A DNA stretch of 38,868 nt from an uncultured Bacilli bacterium. Lineage in GTDB: Bacteria; Bacillota_I; Bacilli_A; RF39; UBA660. A program made the position numbers and the translations under genes. Where the stretch lies: assembly GCA_947594595.1 (NCBI GenBank), contig CANQEE010000004.1, positions 1 through 38,868 of the forward strand, read 5' to 3'. Positions 7,240 through 16,162 of the stretch are shown here, piece after piece (within the stretch, counting starts at the first letter, position 1; the number at the start of each line of letters is the position of its first letter). The notes beneath the pieces were generated by a model. The model was not told the DNA's origin. It saw only the letters and a program-made list of their open reading frames with translations, and did not search any database.

Positions 7240-9193
7240 ATTCTGTTGGAAAACTTTCTTGATCTTCCACTTCTTCTTCAGGTTCTACTGGAATTTCTTC
7301 CTCTTCACTTTCTTCTTTTTTGCTTTCTTCCTCTTTGGTATCATTTTTATTTTCTTTTTCTTTCACAGAAGAATCTGTATCAGCACTTCCAATCGTTAAA
7401 GTTACTGAACCAATTAAATCTACCCGTTTTCCAGCCCCATAATTTTGACTACAAACAATTCCACTTTTACAAGAGCCTCCCTGTTTGAAGACTACTTTAA
7501 TTCCATGACTTGCTGCATAACTACTAGCAGTAGCTTGTGTATCTCCTGTGAAATCAGGAAGGAGAGTATAGGTATAACTTCTTTTATAAGGACCATATCC
7601 AATCGTTGGAATTTCGTAAGGCTCGTTAATAGAAAAGGAAAAAGTTTTATCAATTTCTATGTCTTCAATTTCTAGATTTTGTTTCATAGCAGTTACAACG
7701 TCATTACGACTTTCTTTATTAGGAACATAATTCCAAAGCATCATTGTTGTTGCAATATATTCATTTAAAATCGTCTGTCCTGTTCCTTGAAGATAGAGTT
7801 GTTGAATATTGATTAGGTTTCCATCTTCTCGGTCTAAATTTCTTTTTAATAGATCTTTTGCGATGTTATAGAATGATAAGATTTGATCGGTTGTAAAATT
7901 CGTATCAAAATTATTAGAGATCGTTTGAATAACATCCATTAGTTGACCTACATTTCGAAGAGATTTGATTTGATTGACAATTCCTTGTAAGACAACTTGT
8001 TGATTAAGACCACGATCCAAATCTCCATTTGCAAGTTGTTTTCTATTTCTTGCAAGAACAAGGGCTTGTTCTCCTGATAAATGTTGTAGTCCTTCTTGAA
8101 TACAAACTTGACCTTCACGATTAGAATTATCTGTACAAAGATTTGCAGGAACTTCTACATCAATTCCCCCTAAAGTATCTACTAAACTTACAATTCCTTT
8201 AAAGTTGATCTTTGCGTAATAGTCGATTGTTACATCAAAGTAATTTTCAATTGTCTTCATCATACAATCTGTTCCATAGGCAGCTGCATGTGTAATTTTA
8301 TTTTCTACTTTATTTGGAAAACAAGAAATTGGAACATAGCTATCTCTTGGAATAGAAAGCATAGTAGCATTTAAGGTTTTTGGATTAAAAGTAACAAGAA
8401 TTAAGGCATCTCCATTCGCAGCAACTCCTTCAATTCCTTCTTGTTCAGAATCAACTCCCATCAAAAGGACTGTAAAAGGATTTTCTAAAGATTTATTCGT
8501 AGAAGCAGTCTCATAACTAGAAGTTTCTTTCTTTAACATTTTTTTACTTTTTGAATAAATAATCTTTGTATCTGTTCCAATTTCTTCAAATCCTGTTGTA
8601 CTACGGAACATGTCTACATAATTTTTTGGAACAAATACAGCATCTACTTCTTTGATATAAAGACTTTGAAGAAGAGAAAGATAACTATCAGAAGAAAGAA
8701 TTTCATTTTTCTCCTCTAAATTTTGTTCTTGAATTATTTTTTTTGCAAGTTGATATCCTTCAATGGAATCTTTATCCTTTAACATTCCAATTTTTAAATT
8801 TTTTACATCTTGAATTTTTTCTACATTACTTTCTTTTAATACGACAAGACTCGATGTATAAGTAACAGTTTTTTTATTCATTCCACTAATGGTTCCATAA
8901 ACATACATGATTCCAAGAGAAAGTGCAAGATTCAAAAGAAAATAGAACAAAAGGAGCCCTGTTAATAATTTTGCTTTTCTATTTTTCTTTTTCATTTTTA
9001 GTCGAACTTTCAAAAGAAAAATTAGGTCGATTAAAACAAAAACAGCAATTAAAATCGCTCGAAGTCCTGTCTCAATAGGACCTAATAAAAGAATATTATA
9101 AATTAAAAATATATTGCTACAGATTGCAAGGAGGAAAAGTAGAAGGATTCCTATCATTTTCGTTCCTTTGGGATTTTCTTTCTGTTTACTCAT
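7238..9193 (-). CDS. LytR-CpsA-Psr (LCP) family protein with extra extracellular domains
   Basis: This is a 651-residue LCP phosphotransferase, of the class that attaches wall teichoic acid or capsule-like polymers to peptidoglycan at the outer face of the membrane. Three TM segments lie at about 13-37, 43-63 and 76-99. Residues 113-215 resemble a substrate-binding-protein-like domain (ligand-type solute binding lobe). The LCP domain starts near 239 (VLLMGVDSE) and shows the conserved SIPRDSYV and a later LARNRKQLANGDLDRGLNQQ stretch, with the Arg and Asp residues that bind lipid pyrophosphate. A PASTA-like segment (about 555-607) precedes an acidic low-complexity tail. Usual LCP proteins are 300-450 residues long, so this is enlarged. 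The divergent polymerase and GT2 genes fit a surface-glycan role. Confidence 0.88.
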   Translation of the reverse strand: MSKQKENPKGTKMIGILLLFLLAICSNIFLIYNILLLGPIETGLRAILIAVFVLIDLIFLLKVRLKMKKKNRKAKLLTGLLLFYFLLNLALSLGIMYVYGTISGMNKKTVTYTSSLVVLKESNVEKIQDVKNLKIGMLKDKDSIEGYQLAKKIIQEQNLEEKNEILSSDSYLSLLQSLYIKEVDAVFVPKNYVDMFRSTTGFEEIGTDTKIIYSKSKKMLKKETSSYETASTNKSLENPFTVLLMGVDSEQEGIEGVAANGDALILVTFNPKTLNATMLSIPRDSYVPISCFPNKVENKITHAAAYGTDCMMKTIENYFDVTIDYYAKINFKGIVSLVDTLGGIDVEVPANLCTDNSNREGQVCIQEGLQHLSGEQALVLARNRKQLANGDLDRGLNQQVVLQGIVNQIKSLRNVGQLMDVIQTISNNFDTNFTTDQILSFYNIAKDLLKRNLDREDGNLINIQQLYLQGTGQTILNEYIATTMMLWNYVPNKESRNDVVTAMKQNLEIEDIEIDKTFSFSINEPYEIPTIGYGPYKRSYTYTLLPDFTGDTQATASSYAASHGIKVVFKQGGSCKSGIVCSQNYGAGKRVDLIGSVTLTIGSADTDSSVKEKENKNDTKEEESKKEESEEEEIPVEPEEEVEDQESFPTE

Positions 9194-9219
9194 ATTTTGA
9201 CCTCCTCATATCTTTTATT

Positions 9220-9248
9220 ATTATATCTAAAAAGAAAGTATTTTACAA
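9220..9248 (-). promoter_or_regulatory. Promoter of the LCP gene
   Basis: Read on the minus strand: TTGTAA, 17 bases, TATAAT, with the -10 about 27 bases before the start codon and a GAGGAGG ribosome binding site between. Confidence 0.75.
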
Positions 9249-9324
9249 ATAAAATCCTAAGTTCTAAAAATCTTCGTCAAGTCGATGTCAATTAAAAAAG
9301 TAGGTAGGAAGTTTTGAAAATGTT

Positions 9325-9333
9325 TGTTATAAT
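9325..9333 (+). promoter_or_regulatory. Extended -10 promoter of the polysaccharide ligase/polymerase gene
   Basis: TGtTATAAT ends 17 bases before the ATG, so transcription would start within or next to the AGGAGGTG ribosome binding site and leave almost no leader. No good -35 is seen. Confidence 0.55.
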
Positions 9334-9350
9334 AAAAAGGAGGTGAAAAG

Positions 9351-10601
9351 ATGGAAAAGAAAACTCTTGAAAAGCTTTGTAACACCTTTTTATATATAGG
9401 ACCTTTTTTAGATATCCTTACTGCTTGGATGATCCATCAATTCCATCTTTCTTTTACGATTGGCATTTTTGTAAGATTTTTTTACTGTATCTTTCTAATT
9501 GGTTATCTATTGACAGTCAAAGAAGGCAAAAAAGAAAAGAAAAGAACTTTGGTGGGAATAGGAATTTTTTTCCTTTATTTTCTAATTTTTCTTTGGGTAA
9601 CTTGTAGAAATCAAGGATTTGAAGAAATTTTTATAGAAGCAAAATCTTGTTTAAGAAGTTTTTATTTTCCTCTTCTTTTATGGACTCTTTACAAAATTCA
9701 AAAAAATAAAAAGATTGCTCTTTCTAGAGAAAGTTTTTCAAAAATTTATTTTTTATATCTTCTTTTTATTTTTGTTCCTAATTTTTTAGGAATAGGATTC
9801 GATAGTTATGAGGTTACAAAGACAGGAAAAATAGGTTTTTTTAATAGCGCAAATGAAGTAAGTGCTATCTTATCTATTTTAATGCCATTTTATCTTACAA
9901 AATTATATCAAGATCATCAAGTTTGGAAAACTGTCCTTGGAGTTTTTTTACTTGTCTTTGTTCTTCTTACCATTGGAACAAAAGGTCCCTTCCTTAGTCT
10001 TGGAGTTTGTCTTTTCCTTTTCCTTCTAATAGGAATAAAAAAATGGATTCAGGAAAAAGCATATCGAAAAATAGGAATTTGTTTGATAGGACTTCTTTTC
10101 CTTTTTACTTTTCTTCCTCTTTTTCTTCCTAAAACGACCTTTTATAAAAATATTCAAGTTCATTTAGATTTTTTAAAGGTAGATTCTATTCCTGAAGTAT
10201 TAAAAGATCCTCATTTAATTGATCACTTTATCTTTAGTTCTAGAATTACTTTTTGGTATCGAACACAAAAAATCTATCAATCAAGCTCTTTTCAAGAAAA
10301 ATTATTTGGGTTAGGATATTCTTATAAGGAAGAAGAAAGCAAATTGATTGAAATGGATCCTATAGATGTATTTTATCGACATGGAATCATAGGATTTCTT
10401 CTTTACTTTGGATTTGTTTGGATCGTTTTAAAAAATATTTTTAAAGAAAAAAAAGGATCTTTTTCCTCCACTGAAAAGATAAGTTTTTTCCTAATTCTTC
10501 TTTTAAGTTTCTTTACAGGACATATCCTACTTGCCCCATCGGTTTCTATCTTTGTTGTTTATCTTTTTCTTTCTAGTTCTAAAAAAGAGGTGATTCTATG
10601 A
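9351..10601 (+). CDS. O-antigen ligase / Wzy-type polysaccharide polymerase family membrane protein
   Basis: This is a 416-residue protein with about ten hydrophobic helices and one large extracytoplasmic loop at about 260-345. NSANEVSAILSILMPFYL and the loop-end motif MDPIDVFYRHGIIGFLLY match the O-antigen ligase/polymerase (Wzy_C) pattern (family knowledge). Enzymes of this class polymerise or transfer undecaprenyl-linked glycans outside the membrane. In a monoderm host the product would be a capsule or wall glycan, not lipopolysaccharide. It overlaps the downstream GT2 gene by four bases (ATGA) and is divergent from the LCP gene, which could attach the finished polymer. The exact reaction (ligase or polymerase) cannot be decided. 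Confidence 0.8.
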   Translation: MEKKTLEKLCNTFLYIGPFLDILTAWMIHQFHLSFTIGIFVRFFYCIFLIGYLLTVKEGKKEKKRTLVGIGIFFLYFLIFLWVTCRNQGFEEIFIEAKSCLRSFYFPLLLWTLYKIQKNKKIALSRESFSKIYFLYLLFIFVPNFLGIGFDSYEVTKTGKIGFFNSANEVSAILSILMPFYLTKLYQDHQVWKTVLGVFLLVFVLLTIGTKGPFLSLGVCLFLFLLIGIKKWIQEKAYRKIGICLIGLLFLFTFLPLFLPKTTFYKNIQVHLDFLKVDSIPEVLKDPHLIDHFIFSSRITFWYRTQKIYQSSSFQEKLFGLGYSYKEEESKLIEMDPIDVFYRHGIIGFLLYFGFVWIVLKNIFKEKKGSFSSTEKISFFLILLLSFFTGHILLAPSVSIFVVYLFLSSSKKEVIL

Positions 10602-11455
10602 AAACTGCATTTGTAATCATTCATTATAATGATTATCCATCTACATCTAATTTACTTGAAAATATAAAGTCTTATAAATTTTTGGATCTTGTTGTTGTTG
10701 TTGATAATGGAAGTACAGATTCTTCCTATGAAAAATTAAAAAAATATGAGAATAAGAAAATTAAAATTCTTCGAGAAAAAGAAAACAAAGGTTTTGCTGC
10801 AGGACTTAACCGAGGAAGTTGTTATGCCATTGAAAAGTTGAAAGATTGTTTTTTAATTTTATCCAATGCAGATCTTTTAATAGGAAGTGAAGAAAACTTA
10901 ATAGAGTTAACAGATGCTTTTAAACAAAAAGATTTAGGAGTGGTTGCGCCTGTTGTTGTTCAACAAAATACGATATCAAGAGGATGGCGTCTTCCAACAA
11001 TACAAACAGAAATTTTAGGAAATCTTCCTATTCTAGGAAAGAAAATATATCAAAAAAGAATCTCTTATCAAGAAAAACACTATCAGACACCTTTTTCTAT
11101 AGTAGAAGCTGTCTCAGGATGCTTTTTTCTTGTTCGATCAAAGTTTCTAGAAGAAATTGGTTTCTTTGATGAAAATACATTTCTCTACTATGAAGAATAT
11201 ATACTTGGAATGAAAGCAAAGAAAACCAAGTTTAAAATAGCAGTTTGTAATGAAGTTACAGTCATTCATAATCATTCTGTTTCTGTTGATCGAAGTTTAA
11301 ATCGAATTCACAAATTTAAGAGATTAAAAGAAAGTCAAACCTATTTTTGTAAAGAATATTTACAAGGAAAAAGATGGGAATTATTTTTTCTTCATTTAAA
11401 TAAAAATTTAACCTTAGGACTTTTATATCTCCGAAACTTTTTTGGCATTCAATAA
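10598..11455 (+). CDS. Family 2 glycosyltransferase, rhamnosyltransferase-like
   Basis: This is a 285-residue cytoplasmic GT-A fold enzyme that would add a sugar from a nucleotide donor to a glycan or lipid carrier. The N-terminus (FVIIHYNDYPST) and VVVDNGSTD (about 34-42) are the GT2 nucleotide-binding signature. SNADLL (about 89-94) stands where the metal-binding DxD lies, in the N-x-D form common to rhamnosyltransferase-like GT2s. SGCFFLVRSKFLEEIGFFDE with a following YYEE is the acceptor/catalytic region. The C-terminus has no TM segment. It is translationally coupled to the O-antigen ligase-like gene, so the two probably build the same polymer. Confidence 0.85.
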   Translation: MKTAFVIIHYNDYPSTSNLLENIKSYKFLDLVVVVDNGSTDSSYEKLKKYENKKIKILREKENKGFAAGLNRGSCYAIEKLKDCFLILSNADLLIGSEENLIELTDAFKQKDLGVVAPVVVQQNTISRGWRLPTIQTEILGNLPILGKKIYQKRISYQEKHYQTPFSIVEAVSGCFFLVRSKFLEEIGFFDENTFLYYEEYILGMKAKKTKFKIAVCNEVTVIHNHSVSVDRSLNRIHKFKRLKESQTYFCKEYLQGKRWELFFLHLNKNLTLGLLYLRNFFGIQ

Positions 11456-11482
11456 TACTTCAATCTCTTTTTTCAAAAAGAG

Positions 11483-11511
11483 TTGTAAAAAGCAAGAAAA
11501 AGTGATATATT
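11483..11511 (+). promoter_or_regulatory. Sigma-A promoter of the alternative sigma factor gene
   Basis: TTGTAA, 17 bases, TATATT, with TGa before the -10. It lies 50 bases before the chosen ATG. An A/T hairpin (CTCTTTTT / AAAAAGAG) just upstream may end the GT2 transcript, though no U-run follows it. Confidence 0.75.
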
Positions 11512-11560
11512 ATAGAAGTTTTTTGAATGAAATCCAGATGGATGGAAAAGAGTGAAAGAT

Positions 11561-12253
11561 ATGGAATCGCATATGTTTTTTAAAAATGTTGACTTACCTG
11601 ATCCCCTAAACCAACAAGAGTTAGAAGAAAATTTTAAGAAGATGAAAAATGGAGACGATCAATCAAGAACAAAGATTATTGAACATAACATTCGTCTTGT
11701 TACAGACATTGTAATCAAATATTTTTCGAACAGCAATTTTGACTGTGAAGATCTGGTTTCAATCGGAATTATAGGTCTTATTAAGAGTGTTGATACTTTT
11801 GATCTAAGCAAAAAATTTGCTTTTTCGACATATGCTACTAAGACGATAAAAAATGAAATTTTATCTCATTTCAGGACAAACAAATCACGTGGAAAAAAAG
11901 AAGTAAGTTTTGAAAATATAGTACAAAACTCCTCTTCCACTCAAGAAGTAAGTTTATTAAATATACTCAAGGATGAAAAATCTGATTTTGAATCTGATTA
12001 TATAAAAAAGGAAAGTTGTGAGATTATTCGAAAGTTAGTCTCCGAATTGCCAGATTTACAAAAAGAAATTATAGAACAATATTTTGGATTTTCAGGAAAT
12101 GAACCAAGAAAGCAACGAGAAATTGCGATTTCTTTAGGCATTTCTAGATCTTCTGTTGCAATGACTACAGCAAAAGTATTAAATGAAATGACCTTTCAAC
12201 TTAAAAAAGAAGGAATTGTTGAAAAAGGTTCCTATAGAAAAGTGAAAAAATAA
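11561..12253 (+). CDS. Alternative sigma factor, SigE/SigK-like
   Basis: This is a 230-residue sigma-70 family protein without region 1.1. Region 2 is clear: DLVSIGIIGLIKSVDTFD, then FSTYATKTIKNEILSHFR, followed by KKEVSFENI. This resembles the sporulation sigma factors SigE and SigK (STYA.RCIENEIL...KEVS). Region 4, with a helix-turn-helix (QREIAISLGISRSSVAMTTAKVL), closes the protein. There is no long N-terminal pro-sequence like those of SigE/SigK. The start is uncertain: ATG 11561 has only a weak AAGAG ribosome binding site, GTG 11552 is possible behind GGATGGA, and ATG 11570 also exists. No anti-sigma or spo genes are adjacent. A sporulation or cell-differentiation role is inferred from similarity only; a stress or competence sigma is the alternative. 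Confidence 0.8.
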   Translation: MESHMFFKNVDLPDPLNQQELEENFKKMKNGDDQSRTKIIEHNIRLVTDIVIKYFSNSNFDCEDLVSIGIIGLIKSVDTFDLSKKFAFSTYATKTIKNEILSHFRTNKSRGKKEVSFENIVQNSSSTQEVSLLNILKDEKSDFESDYIKKESCEIIRKLVSELPDLQKEIIEQYFGFSGNEPRKQREIAISLGISRSSVAMTTAKVLNEMTFQLKKEGIVEKGSYRKVKK

Positions 12254-12263
12254 ATTCTAGGTT

Positions 12264-12626
12264 TTAATCTTTTTGGTTAATTCCAATCATACTTCCTAAG
12301 ATACTTACAAGAAGAAAAATTAGATAGAATAAACCCATTTTCCAAGAAAGTGTTTTATGAAAAACTACAATCGAGAAAAAAAGGTAAAAAAGAAGCACAC
12401 ATCCACCTAATTTAATTCCTTCTAAATATCCTAATTTAGAAGCTTTTTTTCCAAGAAAAAGACTAATAATAAATAAGAAGAGAAGAGGAAGTAGAAAAGA
12501 GAGAATTGATAAAATAGAATCGGATAAAAGATTAAAATAGTAAAGTGTATTTAAAAAGAATGCCAAAAGAATAGTGCTTCCAAGAAAAAGGAGAAAACTT
12601 TTTCCTAAATTTTTGACTGAATTCAT
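12264..12626 (-). CDS. TIGR04086/DUF3792-type four-TM membrane protein
   Basis: This is a 120-residue protein that is almost entirely hydrophobic, with four predicted helices (about 10-28, 35-57, 68-88 and 95-115). The pattern FLGKKASKLGYLEGIKLGG followed by a final LGSMIGIN matches the small TIGR04086 (DUF3792) family found across Firmicutes, which has no known function. It has an AGGTGAT ribosome binding site and a TATACT -10 just upstream on the minus strand. It is convergent with the alternative sigma factor gene with only ten bases between, and no clear terminator separates them. Confidence 0.75.
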   Translation of the reverse strand: MNSVKNLGKSFLLFLGSTILLAFFLNTLYYFNLLSDSILSILSFLLPLLFLFIISLFLGKKASKLGYLEGIKLGGCVLLFYLFFSIVVFHKTLSWKMGLFYLIFLLVSILGSMIGINQKD

Positions 12627-12690
12627 AGTATCACCTAGTATAAAGTATGTAAAAAATAAAGGGATATGTTAGAATTTCTAAGAAATTTGC

Positions 12691-12719
12691 TTGTCTTTAG
12701 AAAAAAGGTGTGCTACACT
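12691..12719 (+). promoter_or_regulatory. Promoter of the ileS T-box transcript
   Basis: TTGTCT, 17 bases, TACACT with TGc directly before the -10. The T-box stem I starts about 20 bases downstream, as expected. Confidence 0.8.
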
Positions 12720-12740
12720 AAACCTAGTTTTAAAACAAAT

Positions 12741-12940
12741 GCGAAAGACGGGAATAAATAGAGCTTTTAAGAGACCTCTTGGATGGTGAAAAAGAGGAAG
12801 TAAATTTATTTCGGATCACTTTCAAGTGTGCTTTATGGAAAAGATAAAGCCGTGCTCTACGTTATGGAGAATAAGATAGATATCTATGAATGAAGGTGGT
12901 ACCACGAACGAAACTCGTCCTTCAGACATAGATTTTTTTT
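12741..12940 (+). ncRNA. T-box riboswitch, Ile specifier (ATC), upstream of ileS
   Basis: This leader senses uncharged tRNA-Ile and lets transcription continue into ileS. Stem I is closed by GAAAG (12743-12747) and CTTTC (12819-12823). The specifier ATC (12815-12817) stands just before the A that precedes the closing strand. The distal-loop GGTG lies near 12784. The T-box motif GAAGGTGGTACCACG is at 12892-12906. The terminator arm pairs ATCTATG..TGAAGG (from 12884) with CCTTCA..CATAGAT, followed by eight T's (12933-12940). The ileS start follows after AGGAGG. Gene and specifier agree, which confirms the call. Confidence 0.93.
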
Positions 12941-12953
12941 GTAGGAGGTAATG

Positions 12954-15900
12954 ATGACAAAATTCAAATCATTAAAGAAAGGATCCATTCATGAATTAGA
13001 GATGGATGTACTCAAATATTGGGAAAGTGTTGATCTTTTAAAACGTTCGATTGAAACAAGAGAAGGATGTGAAAAGTTTGTTTTTTATGATGGACCTGCA
13101 ACTGCGAATGGACATCCTGGAATTCATCATATGATGGCAAAATTTCTAAAGGATACTTTTTGTAAGTATGAGACCATGAAAGGAAAGCAAGTTTTTCGAA
13201 AAGTAGGATGGGATACACATGGGCTTCCTGTAGAATTACAAGTTGAAAAAATGTTAGGTTTTCATAGCAAAAAAGACATTGAAAACTATGGAATTTTACC
13301 ATTCAACCAAAAATGTAAAGAAAGTGTTTGGGAGAACGAAGCTTCTTTTTCACGTCTTACAAAAGAAATGGGGCAAGTGATTGATCTTGCTAATCCCTAT
13401 GTAACCTATGATAATAATTATATTGAGACAGAATGGTGGATTTTAAAGAAATTTTATGAAGAAGGGTATTTCTATTTAGGACACAAGATTCTTCCCTTTT
13501 GTACTCGTTGTGGAACAGGACTTGCATCACACGAAGTAGCCCAAGGCTACAAAGAAATTACAGCCAATACTGTCATTGTTCCTATGAAGAAGAAAGGGGA
13601 AGATGTCTATTTCTTAGTATGGACAACAACGCCTTGGACATTGCTTAGTAATGTAGCACTTTGTGTAAATCCTAAAGAAGAATATGTGCTTGCAGAAAGC
13701 AAAGGGAATCAGTTTATTGTAGGAAAAGCTCTTGCTTCTAAAGTATTAGGAGAAGGATACAAAGTTTTAAAAACATATCTTGGAAAAGATTTGGAATATA
13801 TGGAATATGAACAGTTAATTCCAGAACTTTCTGTTTCCAAAAAGGCTTTTTATGTCACTTTAGCTGACTACGTTACAATGGAAGATGGAACTGGAATTGT
13901 TCATATTGCACCTGCTTTTGGTCAAGATGATTACAATGTAGGAAAAGAATATGATCTTCCTGTTTTAAATCCAGTATCAGAAGATGGAACGTATAACGAA
14001 GGTCCTTGGAAGGGAAAAAGTGTTTTTGAAGTTGATGTAGAGGTCATTCAATACTTAAAAGAAAATGGAAAGCTTTTTAAAAAAGAAAAACTACTTCATA
14101 ATTATCCACATTGTTGGAGATGTGATACACCCCTTCTTTATTATGCAAAACCAAGTTATTATCTTGCTGTTACAAAAATGAAAGATAAAGTGATTGCAAA
14201 TAATAAAACAGTCAATTGGTATCCTTCTTATGTTGGCGAAAAACGTTTTGGAAATTGGCTTGAAAATATGAATGATTGGGCAATCTCTAGAAACCGATAT
14301 TGGGGAACACCTCTTCCTTTATGGCAATGTAGTTGTGGACATGAGGAGATGATTGGAAGTAGAGAAGAGTTAGCACAAAAAGCAACTTGCAAAGTGGATG
14401 TAGAAACCATTGATTTGCATCGCCCATATGTGGATGAAATTTTCTTAAAATGTCCAAAGTGTGGAAAAGAAATGCACCGTGTTCAAGAAGTTATTGATTG
14501 TTGGTTTGATTCTGGTTCCATGCCTTTTGCACAATATCATTATCCTTTTGAAAATCAAGATTTTTTCGAACAACAATTTCCAGCAGACTTTATATGTGAA
14601 GGAATTGATCAAACAAGAGGTTGGTTTTATACGCTTTTATTGATTTCTACGTTTGTAAAAGGGGTAAGTCCATATAAGAATGTTTTAGTCAATGATTTAA
14701 TTCAGGATAAATATGGAAAGAAAATGAGTAAATCCAAAGGAAATATCGTAGAACCTTTTACAACAATGGAAAAGTATGGAGCAGACACTGTTCGTTTCTA
14801 TTTGGCCTATGCTTCTCCTGTTTGGACACCCCTTCGTTTCGATGAAGAAGGATTAAAAGAAGTGTATTCCAAGTATATTTCTACTTTTAAAAATGCATAT
14901 TCTTTCTTTGAAATGTATGCGAATGCAGATGCGATAGATCCAAGAGAGTATGACATTGCTTATGAAAAAAGAAATCTTATAGATCAATGGTTACTATCAA
15001 GACTTCATCAATTGATTCAAGAAGTACAAAATGCTTATGATAGTTATGATCTTACCAAAGCAACTCATGCTATTCTAGACTTTTTAAATGACGATTTCTC
15101 AAACTGGTATATTCGAATGAATCGTCGTCGTTTTTGGGCAAGTGAACTGACAGAAGATAAGAAATCTGTGTATCTAACAACCTATGAAACACTACTTACC
15201 CTGACCAAGTTAACAGCGCCAATCACACCATTTGTAAGCGAAGAAATTTATCGAAATTTAACAGAAAAAGAATCTGTTCATTTGGAAAATTTCCCAGAAA
15301 AAGAAAAGCGTTATATCCATCCTGAAATTGAAAAGAGAATGGAACTTGTTCGTGATGTTTGTAGTTTAGGTCGTTTTGCACGAGAAGAAGCAAAAATCAA
15401 AGTACGTCAGCCTCTTGCTAGTATTTTGCTTCCTAAAGAGAATGAAAAAGAAATTGGTATTTTGGAAACATTTATTAAGGAAGAACTCAATGTCAAAGAA
15501 ATTCATTATGAAGAAGATATGCATACATACATTGATTATCGCCTAAAACCAAATTTCAAAGTCGTTGGAAAACAGTTAGGAAGTAAAATTAAAAAATTCC
15601 AAGAAGCACTTTCTAGTCTTGGAATAGATGCTTTAGAACAAATTAAAAAAGGTACTTTCTCTGTTTCTTTAGAGGGAGAAGAATTAAAAGTCACAGAAGA
15701 GATGGTTGTGGCTACTTTGGATGTAAAAGAAGGTTATTTTGCTCAAAGTAATCAAAATACAACTGTCGTTCTAGATACAAATATTACAGAAGAATTATTA
15801 TTGGAAGGTTATGCTAGAGAATTTGTACGAAAAGTCCAAAGCCTCCGAAAAGAAAAAGATTTTGTTATTACAGATCATATTCGTATCTACTATCATGGGG

Positions 15901-16046
15901 ATGCTATGATTAGTAAAACGATTGATCAGTTTAAAGACTATATTCAAGGAGAAACTCTTGCAGAAGAAATGATAGAAATAGGAGAATACAATGTAGAATA
16001 TTTCTTAAATGACTTAAAGGTAAGTATAGAAGTTGAAAGATTATAA
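12954..16046 (+). CDS. ileS: Isoleucyl-tRNA synthetase, eukaryote-like type (IleRS2), with GIHH signature
   Basis: This is a class Ia synthetase of about 1030 residues that attaches isoleucine to tRNA-Ile. It has the features of the longer eukaryote-like IleRS2 group: WDTHGLPVELQVEK, HEVAQGYK, and a C-terminal domain beyond the anticodon-binding region. KMSKS is at 591-595 of the track protein, and several CxxC pairs (CTRC, CWRC, CPKC) are present. The HIGH motif is replaced by GIHH (track residues 57-60), the first and third positions being swapped. A connecting (editing) domain lies between. The track start ATG 12951 is only two bases from GGAGG; the next ATG, 12954, has five-base spacing and is preferred. 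IleRS2 enzymes are known for mupirocin resistance. The gene is controlled by the Ile T-box and followed by its own terminator. Confidence 0.96.
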   Translation: MTKFKSLKKGSIHELEMDVLKYWESVDLLKRSIETREGCEKFVFYDGPATANGHPGIHHMMAKFLKDTFCKYETMKGKQVFRKVGWDTHGLPVELQVEKMLGFHSKKDIENYGILPFNQKCKESVWENEASFSRLTKEMGQVIDLANPYVTYDNNYIETEWWILKKFYEEGYFYLGHKILPFCTRCGTGLASHEVAQGYKEITANTVIVPMKKKGEDVYFLVWTTTPWTLLSNVALCVNPKEEYVLAESKGNQFIVGKALASKVLGEGYKVLKTYLGKDLEYMEYEQLIPELSVSKKAFYVTLADYVTMEDGTGIVHIAPAFGQDDYNVGKEYDLPVLNPVSEDGTYNEGPWKGKSVFEVDVEVIQYLKENGKLFKKEKLLHNYPHCWRCDTPLLYYAKPSYYLAVTKMKDKVIANNKTVNWYPSYVGEKRFGNWLENMNDWAISRNRYWGTPLPLWQCSCGHEEMIGSREELAQKATCKVDVETIDLHRPYVDEIFLKCPKCGKEMHRVQEVIDCWFDSGSMPFAQYHYPFENQDFFEQQFPADFICEGIDQTRGWFYTLLLISTFVKGVSPYKNVLVNDLIQDKYGKKMSKSKGNIVEPFTTMEKYGADTVRFYLAYASPVWTPLRFDEEGLKEVYSKYISTFKNAYSFFEMYANADAIDPREYDIAYEKRNLIDQWLLSRLHQLIQEVQNAYDSYDLTKATHAILDFLNDDFSNWYIRMNRRRFWASELTEDKKSVYLTTYETLLTLTKLTAPITPFVSEEIYRNLTEKESVHLENFPEKEKRYIHPEIEKRMELVRDVCSLGRFAREEAKIKVRQPLASILLPKENEKEIGILETFIKEELNVKEIHYEEDMHTYIDYRLKPNFKVVGKQLGSKIKKFQEALSSLGIDALEQIKKGTFSVSLEGEELKVTEEMVVATLDVKEGYFAQSNQNTTVVLDTNITEELLLEGYAREFVRKVQSLRKEKDFVITDHIRIYYHGDAMISKTIDQFKDYIQGETLAEEMIEIGEYNVEYFLNDLKVSIEVERL

Positions 16047-16072
16047 AAAGAGGAGAAATTTCTCTTTTTTTT
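16045..16072 (+). terminator. Intrinsic terminator of ileS
   Basis: AAAGAG and CTCTTT arms surround the palindrome AGAAATTTCT, followed by a run of T's, directly after the ileS stop codon. Confidence 0.8.
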
Positions 16073-16162
16073 ATAAAGTATTTTAAGATTATGGAATTTC
16101 GAAATGTTTATTGTAAATTTTAAGGGAAATATAGAGAATTTCTTTCTTTCTAAATTGAAATT

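Noticed and set aside
7246-7675. Plus-strand ORFs of 76-80 residues opposite the LCP gene
   Set aside because: They lie antisense to a well-supported coding region and have unlikely compositions; treated as shadows.
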